Positions 57,429-64,000 of a stretch of DNA of 64,000 bases are shown here, one piece after another. The translations under genes were made by a program, and so were the position numbers. Source of the DNA: Streptococcaceae bacterium AF54-32pH5A. GTDB lineage: Bacteria > Bacillota > Bacilli > Lactobacillales > Streptococcaceae. The notes under the pieces were generated by a model. It was not told the origin of the DNA. It worked only from the letters and a program-made list of their open reading frames with translations, and did no database searches. Every line of letters begins with the position of its first letter. The first letter of the stretch is position 1. The stretch lies in the NCBI GenBank assembly GCA_027682205.1, contig JAQDAD010000002.1:81953-145952 (forward strand). The letters run 5' to 3'.

Positions 57429-58097
57429 ATGAAAAAGATAATTTCTAACTACTACTTTTTTATAGCTATTTTACTTGTCATTGCTGATCAGGAGTTCAGT
57501 GGTCTGGTTTTACGCAGCGACCTTGTTACTGGTCTATCTGACTTTGTCTATTATTTGTCGGATATGATGTTGAATTTTCTTGTGGTTCTGCTTGCTATTA
57601 TTGTTATGATTTGGTCAGGGAAATGGCAGAAAATTAACAGTAGAAAATTTAAAGGTTCCTATCTTTTTTATTCCTTTTTAGCTCTGCTTGCTTTTGTTGC
57701 TTGGAATTTCGTCACATTTTTTATTTTCCCACCTACCAAAAATGAAATTGCTTATCAACTAGATGTTCCGACTTTTATAGGAGCTACTTCTTTTTTGATG
57801 TATTTTTTCTATCCTGTGATTGCAGGTCCCATTTTTGAAGAGATGATTTATCGTGGATTGGTGATGACTGCTCTGGAAAAAGGGAAGAAATGGGGACTGG
57901 ATGTGCTTGGTTCTGCTGTTTTATTCGGGATATTGCATATCAGTAATCATGGTTGGGTCTTGACAGACTTTTTCTCATATATGGGTGGTGGCCTCATATT
58001 TGCAGTCTTATTTAGAGTGACAAAGTCGATTTATTGGCCTATTGGACTGCATATAGTTTACAATGGAATTGGTCAGATTCTCCCCTTGTTGTTTTAG
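57429..58097 (+). CDS. CPBP family intramembrane metalloprotease (paralogue)
   Basis: The 222-residue protein is nearly identical over its C-terminal half to the frameshifted copy at 55906 (IAGPIFEEMIYRGLVMTAL shared), showing a recent duplication or gene conversion. The catalytic motifs EEMIYRG, ILHISNHG and HIVYNGIG are all present. GAAAGGTGATGT precedes the ATG. This may be the functional replacement of the broken copy. Confidence 0.88.
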   Translation: MKKIISNYYFFIAILLVIADQEFSGLVLRSDLVTGLSDFVYYLSDMMLNFLVVLLAIIVMIWSGKWQKINSRKFKGSYLFYSFLALLAFVAWNFVTFFIFPPTKNEIAYQLDVPTFIGATSFLMYFFYPVIAGPIFEEMIYRGLVMTALEKGKKWGLDVLGSAVLFGILHISNHGWVLTDFFSYMGGGLIFAVLFRVTKSIYWPIGLHIVYNGIGQILPLLF

Positions 58098-58151
58098 ATT
58101 CTTTTACCAATCATAAAAATAAAAGAACTGACTAGCTAAGTATTATAAATG

Positions 58152-58177
58152 AGACTGATTTCCCAGTCTTTTTTTAT
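58152..58177 (+). terminator. Terminator after the CPBP row
   Basis: AGACTG and CAGTCT form a 6-bp stem followed by TTTTTTT. Confidence 0.85.
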
Positions 58178-58267
58178 TTTGACTGTCTGTTACTAATTTT
58201 TGATCAATCCTTTGTTTCCTCAAAATTCAGAGAACAAATCTCAAAATGTAATCGGAAAATCCAAAGT

Positions 58268-58296
58268 TTGTCAGTCCGAGAGTTTTTTAGTATAGT
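58268..58296 (+). promoter_or_regulatory. Promoter giving an apparently leaderless mRNA
   Basis: TTGTCA (58268-58273), 17 bases, TATAGT (58291-58296). The ATG of the next gene begins 7 bases after the -10, at the expected transcription start, and no ribosome-binding site is present. Confidence 0.7.
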
Positions 58297-58302
58297 AGAT
58301 AT

Positions 58303-58908
58303 ATGAAAATTACGAAAATAATCAATAGTCTGCTTGCTCTTGGAACTTTACTCATGTTACTAACAGCTTGCCAGAATTTTAAAAAGACACAACTGGTCTT
58401 GTTTGAATCTCTTTCGTTCGGTATGCCTGAGAAGTCTTTTCAAGAAGTATTTGGAGAGGCTAGCGAAGTAGTGGAGGAAACAGAGATGGCCTATCGAGAT
58501 GCTTGGCGTGCTGAAGACCCTTATTTCTATAAAACGGGACGCCTTTTCTATGATTACGAAAATATTACTTTGAATGGTTATACAGGTCGAGCAAGATTCA
58601 CATTTTCAAAATCACATCGCTTGGAAAAAGCGACAGTCCATATTCCTGTAGCTTCAAAAGGGGAGCAACAAGTGGTGCTCAACAATCTATCCCAGACTAT
58701 AAAAAAAGAAATTGAAGCTCTTCCGAATTTTCAATCTGTAACTACCGAGACGGTAGGACTATATGATAACGGCTATCGCTATAAAGTCAAGTTGAAAGGA
58801 CAAAGGAAAGAACTCAGGGTTGATGTCTATCCGACAGAAGATGAAGATGCTAAAGAAATTGAAGCTAAAAAGTATACTATTCGGGTGGATCAATTTAGGA
58901 TGTATTAA
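58303..58908 (+). CDS. Lipoprotein of unknown function
   Basis: The 201-residue protein has a lipoprotein signal peptide: KIINSLLALGTLLMLLTAC, cysteine at 23. The mature part is about 180 residues, mixed alpha/beta, with an acidic start (SFGMPEKSFQEVFGEASEVVEE) reminiscent of small SmpA/OmlA-type folds; I do not recognise a family. No Shine-Dalgarno precedes the ATG and the promoter places transcription start at or next to it. No better internal start exists, since the next ATG lies inside the signal peptide. Confidence 0.8.
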   Translation: MKITKIINSLLALGTLLMLLTACQNFKKTQLVLFESLSFGMPEKSFQEVFGEASEVVEETEMAYRDAWRAEDPYFYKTGRLFYDYENITLNGYTGRARFTFSKSHRLEKATVHIPVASKGEQQVVLNNLSQTIKKEIEALPNFQSVTTETVGLYDNGYRYKVKLKGQRKELRVDVYPTEDEDAKEIEAKKYTIRVDQFRMY

Positions 58909-59051
58909 TAACACTCATGAGATTTCAGTATTTTTTACTAGCTCCAAGTTTCAGACTCTAAACTTTTTTCTCTTCTATGAATGTGTTATAATAGTTCTCG
59001 CTGTGGCTGTGACCTTGAACAGCTTCAAACGAAGAGAATAAGAGGAGAGAG

Positions 59052-59747
59052 ATGAAAGAAAAAGGATTTTGGGAAGGTGTACAGGCAGCCATGCCGACTG
59101 CCCTTGGCTATGTCAGTATCGGACTGGCATGTGGGATTATTGGTGCACCCTATGTAACACCTGTTGAGATGGGTTTGATGAGCCTCTTTGTTTATGCTGG
59201 GAGTGCCCAGTTTGCCATGTTGGCACTGATTGCGGTACAAGCGCCTGTTGCTGCTATTGCTATGACGGTCTTTTTAATCAATTTACGACTCTTTTTGCTG
59301 AGCTTGCATGCGTCGACTTATTTCCATCATACCAGTCTCTGGCAAAATATCGGTATGTCTAGCCTCTTGACAGATGAGACTTACGGGATTTTGATGGGAG
59401 AATTAGCCCATACAGACAAGGTTAATCCTATGTGGATGCATGGGAACAATCTCAATAGTTATGTAGCCTGGTTTGTGGGGACAGTTGTAGGAACGGCTCT
59501 AGGTGGTTTACTGCCAAATCCAGAAATCTTTGGACTGGACTTTGCTCTCGTGGGGATGTTTATCGGGATTTTTGCTTCGCAGTTCCAGATCATGCAAAGA
59601 CGGATTCCTGCTCGCAATCTGCTGATGATCCTAGCAGTTGTTGCGGTGTCTTTCTTTTTGCTCTTGACAGTGGTATCTCAGTCACTAGCTGTTCTATTTG
59701 CGACCTTGCTAGGTTGTACCATGGGGGTGGTCTTAGATGGTCAGTAA
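59052..59747 (+). CDS. azlC: Branched-chain amino acid exporter, AzlC family
   Basis: The 231-residue membrane protein with the AzlC opening (GVQAAMPTALGYVSIGLACGI) and NLRLFLLSLHAS forms a two-component exporter with AzlD. GAGGAGAGAG precedes the ATG. It overlaps azlD by 11 bases. Confidence 0.9.
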   Translation: MKEKGFWEGVQAAMPTALGYVSIGLACGIIGAPYVTPVEMGLMSLFVYAGSAQFAMLALIAVQAPVAAIAMTVFLINLRLFLLSLHASTYFHHTSLWQNIGMSSLLTDETYGILMGELAHTDKVNPMWMHGNNLNSYVAWFVGTVVGTALGGLLPNPEIFGLDFALVGMFIGIFASQFQIMQRRIPARNLLMILAVVAVSFFLLLTVVSQSLAVLFATLLGCTMGVVLDGQ

Positions 59748-60060
59748 GTATCTTTTATTAGCCGTTATTTTCTCTGGCTTGGTGACTTGGATTCCCCGTA
59801 TGATTCCCTTCATCTTGGTTAAGTACAAGGGATTGCCAGCTATTGTCGAGCGTTTTTTGAAATTTTTGCCTGTTTCCATTATCTTTGCTTTGATTCTTTC
59901 AAGCGTAGTGACAGGCAAGGTTGGGAGTCTTCCTCAGATCAAGTGGCTGGACTTCTTGGCAGTCTTTCCAACGGCTTGGGTAGCCTTTCGCTACCGCAAT
60001 CTAGTGGGCACTGTTCTTTTTGGAGTGGTCTTAATTGCAGTCTTGCGTCTGGTCTTTTAG
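59737..60060 (+). CDS. azlD: Branched-chain amino acid transport protein, AzlD family
   Basis: The 107-residue protein with four membrane segments has the AzlD-type block GLVTWIPRMIPFILVKYKGLP. It is the small partner of AzlC. The overlap with azlC indicates translational coupling. Confidence 0.9.
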   Translation: MVSKYLLLAVIFSGLVTWIPRMIPFILVKYKGLPAIVERFLKFLPVSIIFALILSSVVTGKVGSLPQIKWLDFLAVFPTAWVAFRYRNLVGTVLFGVVLIAVLRLVF

Positions 60061-60129
60061 TCAGCCATAAAAAAAACCTATCACCGAGATAGATATCATA
60101 TAATAGCGAAAAAAATTATTTTCTGATAA

Positions 60130-61008
<879 letters not shown>

Positions 61009-61018
61009 GTTTGTAAAT

Positions 61019-61047
61019 CATCCATACTCTAGTAGATGGATGGTTTT
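61019..61047 (+). terminator. Weak terminator after aatB
   Basis: CATCCAT and ATGGATG form a 7-bp stem followed by GTTTTCC. Confidence 0.6.
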
Positions 61048-61061
61048 CCATTCTTGGGGTA

Positions 61062-61078
61062 TATAGTTTTAAACTATA
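61062..61078 (+). promoter_or_regulatory. MET-box upstream of metQ
   Basis: TATAGTTTTAAACTATA is a perfect match to the streptococcal MET-box TATAGTTTNAAACTATA, bound by LysR-type methionine/cysteine regulators (MtaR/CmhR). It lies 83 bases before metQ, upstream of a probable -35 (TTGTTA, 61101-61106). Confidence 0.88.
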
Positions 61079-61160
61079 TATCTGCCTATCTATTAACAAT
61101 TTGTTAAATCAAACAATTTATGAGATACTATTACGGTATTATTTTTAAGGAGAAACAATC

Positions 61161-62015
61161 ATGAAAATTAAAAAATGGCTCGGTGTAGCAGCTCTTGCTA
61201 CAGTCGCAGGTTTGGCTCTTGCAGCTTGCGGAAATTCAGAAAAGAAAGCAGACAACGAAACAGTTGTCAAAATTGCAACAGTTAACCGTAGCGGTTCTGA
61301 AGAAGCGCGTTGGGATAAAATCCAAGAATTGGTTAAAAAAGATGGCATTAAATTGGAATTCACAGAGTTCACAGACTACTCACAGCCAAACAAGGCAACT
61401 GCTGATGGTGAAGTTGACTTGAACGCTTTCCAACACTACAACTTCTTGAACAACTGGAACAAAGAAAACGGAAAAGACCTTGTAGCGATTGCAGATACCT
61501 ACATCTCACCAATTCGCCTTTACTCAGGTAAAAATGGGGAAGAAAACAAGTACACTAAAGTGGAAGAAATCCCAGATAACGGTGAAATCGCTGTACCAAA
61601 CGATGCAACAAACGAAAGCCGTGCGCTTTACTTGCTTCAATCAGCTGGTTTGATCAAATTGGATGTTTCTGGAACGGCTCTTGCAACAGTTGCTAATATC
61701 AAAGAAAATCCAAAGAACTTGAAGATTACTGAATTGGATGCTAGTCAAACAGCTCGTTCATTATCATCAGTTGACGCTGCCGTTGTAAACAATACTTTCG
61801 TTACAGAAGCAAAATTGGACTACAAGAAAGCACTCTTCAAAGAACAAGCTGACGAAAACTCAAAACAATGGTACAACATCATCGTTGCGAAAAAAGATTG
61901 GGAATCATCACCTAAGGCTGATGCAATCAAGAAAATTATCGCAGCTTACCACACTGATGAAGTGAAGAAAGTTATCGAAGAAACATCAGACGGTTTGGAC
62001 CAACCAGTTTGGTAA
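61161..62015 (+). CDS. metQ: Methionine-binding lipoprotein
   Basis: The 284-residue NlpA/MetQ family protein has the lipobox LALAAC (cysteine at 23). RSGSEEARWDKIQELVKKDG and FQHYNFLNNWNKENGKDL are typical. It captures methionine for the MetN/MetI(P) ABC importer, whose ATPase gene follows. AAGGAGAAACAATC precedes the ATG. Regulation by the MET-box is expected. Confidence 0.95.
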   Translation: MKIKKWLGVAALATVAGLALAACGNSEKKADNETVVKIATVNRSGSEEARWDKIQELVKKDGIKLEFTEFTDYSQPNKATADGEVDLNAFQHYNFLNNWNKENGKDLVAIADTYISPIRLYSGKNGEENKYTKVEEIPDNGEIAVPNDATNESRALYLLQSAGLIKLDVSGTALATVANIKENPKNLKITELDASQTARSLSSVDAAVVNNTFVTEAKLDYKKALFKEQADENSKQWYNIIVAKKDWESSPKADAIKKIIAAYHTDEVKKVIEETSDGLDQPVW

Positions 62016-62025
62016 TAAGACACAG

Positions 62026-62052
62026 GGAGGTGGGAGAGAGTTTCCACCTCTT
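62026..62052 (+). terminator. Hairpin between metQ and the M20 gene
   Basis: GAGGTGG and CCACCTC form a 7-bp stem followed by TTGCTTTT. The imperfect T-run suggests partial termination, which would raise metQ over the downstream genes. Confidence 0.6.
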
Positions 62053-62138
62053 GCTTTTGTCTAGACTGTTGATTTTGAAGAAGATGATCTTGTAGTCCGT
62101 CCATGGACACAAGTCCTCAGTAGAAAGTGAGAGAAAAA

Positions 62139-63512
62139 ATGGTTTTTCCTAGCGAACAAGAACAGATTGAAAAATTTGAAAAGGATCATGTAACCCAGCA
62201 TTATTTTGAAGTTTTGCGCACCTTGATTTCCAAGAAATCAGTCTTTGCCCAGCAGGTCGGGCTCAAGGAAGTCGCAAACTATCTGGGTGAGATTTTCCAG
62301 CGTGTGGGAGCTGAAGTCGAGATTGATGAGAGCTACACGGCGCCTTTTGTCATGGCGCATTTCAAGAGTTCGCGTCCAGATGCTAAGACCTTGATTTTCT
62401 ATAATCACTATGACACTGTGCCAGCGGACGGAGATCAGATCTGGACAGAGGATCCCTTTACACTTTCTGTGCGTAATGGATTTATGTATGGACGTGGGGT
62501 TGACGACGATAAGGGCCATATCACAGCTCGTTTGAGTGCTCTAAGAAAGTATATGCAGCACCACGATGACCTGCCAGTCAATATTAGCTTTATCATGGAA
62601 GGGGCAGAGGAGTCTGCTTCTATGGATTTAGACAAGTATTTAGAGAAACACGTAAACAAACTTCGTGGAGCAGATTTGCTAGTCTGGGAGCAAGGAACTA
62701 AAAATGCCTTGGAGCAGTTAGAAATTTCTGGTGGAAACAAGGGAATCGTGACCTTTGATGCCAAGGTGAAAAGTGCGGATGTGGACATTCACTCGAGTTA
62801 TGGTGGTGTCGTGGAATCAGCTCCATGGTATCTCATCCAGGCCTTACAGTCTCTTCGAGCTGCAGATGGCCGTATCTTGGTAGAAGGCTTGTACGAGGAT
62901 GTTCAAGAGCCAAATGAACGAGAACTAGCCTTGGTAGATACCTACGCCCAACGCAATCCTGAGGAAATCAGTCGCATTTATGGCTTGGAATTGCCTCTCT
63001 TACAAGAGGATCGTGTAGCCTTTTTAAAACGATTCTTTTTTGAGCCAGCCCTCAATATCGAAGGGATCCAGTCTGGTTATCAAGGTCAGGGTGTTAAGAC
63101 TATTTTGCCAGCAGAAGCCAGTGCCAAGCTAGAGGTTCGTCTGGTTCCTGGCTTAGAACCGCATGATGTTCTGGAAAAAATTCGGAAACAGCTAGACAAA
63201 AATGGCTTTGATAAGGTAGAATTATACTATACCTTGGGAGAGATGAGCTATCGAAGCGATATGAGCGCGCCAGCCATTCTCAATGTGATCGAGTTGGCCA
63301 AGAAATTCTATCCACAGGGGGTATCAGTCTTACCGACAACGGCGGGGACAGGACCTATGCATACGGTCTTTGATGCCCTAGAGGTACCCATGGTGGCCTT
63401 TGGTCTGGGAAATGCAAACAGCCGAGACCACGGTGGAGATGAAAACGTGAGAATCGCCGATTACTACACCCATATTGAATTAGTAGAGGAGCTGATTAGA
63501 AGCTATGAGTAG
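62139..63512 (+). CDS. M20 family dipeptidase
   Basis: The 457-residue protein has the M20 metal motifs [11 protein letters not shown] (about 90), [10 protein letters not shown] (about 122) and EGAEESAS (about 155), with a late GMEN-type block [14 protein letters not shown]. Its position between metQ and metN suggests it releases methionine from imported peptides or N-acyl forms; this is inference. The start MVFPSEQEQ (ATG at 62139) was chosen over a GTG four codons upstream. It overlaps metN by 8 bases. Confidence 0.88.
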   Translation: MVFPSEQEQIEKFEKDHVTQHYFEVLRTLISKKSVFAQQVGLKEVANYLGEIFQRVGAEVEIDESYTAPFVMAHFKSSRPDAKTLIFYNHYDTVPADGDQIWTEDPFTLSVRNGFMYGRGVDDDKGHITARLSALRKYMQHHDDLPVNISFIMEGAEESASMDLDKYLEKHVNKLRGADLLVWEQGTKNALEQLEISGGNKGIVTFDAKVKSADVDIHSSYGGVVESAPWYLIQALQSLRAADGRILVEGLYEDVQEPNERELALVDTYAQRNPEEISRIYGLELPLLQEDRVAFLKRFFFEPALNIEGIQSGYQGQGVKTILPAEASAKLEVRLVPGLEPHDVLEKIRKQLDKNGFDKVELYYTLGEMSYRSDMSAPAILNVIELAKKFYPQGVSVLPTTAGTGPMHTVFDALEVPMVAFGLGNANSRDHGGDENVRIADYYTHIELVEELIRSYE

Positions 63513-64000
63513 AGATATTATCAAGTTAGATCAGATCGATGTGACCTTTCACCAAAAGAAGAGAACCATCACAGCGGTCAAGGATGTGACCATTCACATC
63601 CAAGAAGGGGATATCTACGGAATCGTAGGATATTCTGGAGCAGGGAAATCAACCCTTGTACGGGTGATTAACCTCCTGCAAAAACCATCTGCAGGTAAAA
63701 TTACCATTGATAACGATGTGATTTTTGACGGCAAGGTGACCTTGACTGCCGAGCAGTTGCGTCGCAAACGTCAAGATATCGGGATGATTTTCCAGCATTT
63801 CAATCTGATGAGTCAAAAGACAGCAGAGGAGAATGTGGCCTTTGCCCTCAAACACTCTGGACTCAGCAAGGAAGAAAAGAAGGCTAAAGTAGCTAAGTTG
63901 TTGGACTTGGTTGGCTTGGCAGATCGTGCTGAAAACTACCCTTCTCAACTATCTGGAGGGCAAAAACAGCGTGTGGCCATTGCACGTGCCTTGGCCAATG
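63505..64000 (+). CDS. metN: Methionine ABC transporter ATPase (partial)
   Basis: The gene runs off the window end; about 165 residues are present. The start ATG lies inside the end of the M20 gene. Walker [10 protein letters not shown] (about 39), Q-loop [10 protein letters not shown] and signature LSGGQKQR are clear. Together with metQ upstream this identifies the methionine importer. Confidence 0.93.
   Translation, partial: MSRDIIKLDQIDVTFHQKKRTITAVKDVTIHIQEGDIYGIVGYSGAGKSTLVRVINLLQKPSAGKITIDNDVIFDGKVTLTAEQLRRKRQDIGMIFQHFNLMSQKTAEENVAFALKHSGLSKEEKKAKVAKLLDLVGLADRAENYPSQLSGGQKQRVAIARALAN

Overview
The window is a chromosomal segment of a mitis-group Streptococcus (S. mitis, S. oralis, S. 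pseudopneumoniae or S. pneumoniae type). The evidence is the gene repertoire: an arginine deiminase operon, the N-glycan exoglycosidase cluster, an NgtS-type sugar transporter, argGH, mnmA-mnmG, rpoY-rnjA, tsaB-rimI-tsaD, Rgg-type regulators and a metQ-M20-metN operon. Base composition and ribosome-binding sites also fit streptococci. From memory, S. pneumoniae TIGR4 keeps the glycosidase/arginine deiminase block and the NgtS block at separate sites and has pspA just upstream of mnmA. Here the two blocks are adjacent and there is no pspA, so a non-pneumococcal mitis-group strain is more likely. No rRNA, tRNA, insertion sequence, prophage or CRISPR array was seen.

Layout. 1-5554 (minus): arginine deiminase operon arcA-arcB-arcC, a YfcC-type antiporter and a partial M20 peptidase, transcribed from a promoter with a perfect CcpA (cre) site. 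5640-6303: long intergenic region with two palindromes made of DnaA-box-like 9-mers and a strong hairpin. 6304-17124: intracellular N-glycan degradation (GH29, GH92, GH125, GH38, ROK kinase, GH20). 17238-22020: a lipoprotein and the NgtP1-NgtP2-NgtS importer behind a cre site. 22183-28243: CPBP membrane protein, orphan bacteriocin-immunity-like gene, trhO, two unrecognised genes, and a PadR-DUF1700-DUF4097 envelope operon. 28355-30608 (minus): a complete candidate retron, the most interesting element. It has a promoter, a 186-nt msr-msd RNA closed by GCGCATGA/TCATGCGC, a 645-residue reverse transcriptase fused to a TOPRIM-like domain, and a terminator. 30728-38038: MFS permease, glycosyltransferase, sugar-nucleotide dehydratase, HAD phosphatase, serine dehydratase subunits and a LysM wall protein. 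38089-41870: Rgg regulator divergent from a DUF1430/ABC exporter pair of the lactococcin-972 type, with no bacteriocin gene beside it. 41871-42537: unexplained AT-rich intergenic region with repeated CTATTCTA/TAGAATAG motifs. 42538-45975: amino-acid-binding lipoprotein, argG and argH. 46136-54817: tRNA-modification and RNA-metabolism housekeeping genes. 54927-58097: a decaying Rgg-regulated locus (nonsense mutation in rgg, one-base frameshift in a CPBP gene, a peptide-gene remnant, two intact CPBP genes). 58303-64000: a lipoprotein with an apparently leaderless mRNA, AzlCD, an amino-acid-binding lipoprotein, and metQ-M20-metN behind a MET-box.

How it works together. The first 22 kb is a nutrient module. 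NgtS-P1-P2 would import N-glycans released from host glycoproteins and the cytoplasmic glycosidases would trim them, while the arginine deiminase operon supplies ATP and ammonia. Perfect cre matches in both promoters suggest joint carbon-catabolite control. The retron sits between padR and the MFS gene as a self-contained cassette with its own promoter and terminator, as expected for a mobile anti-phage defence unit.
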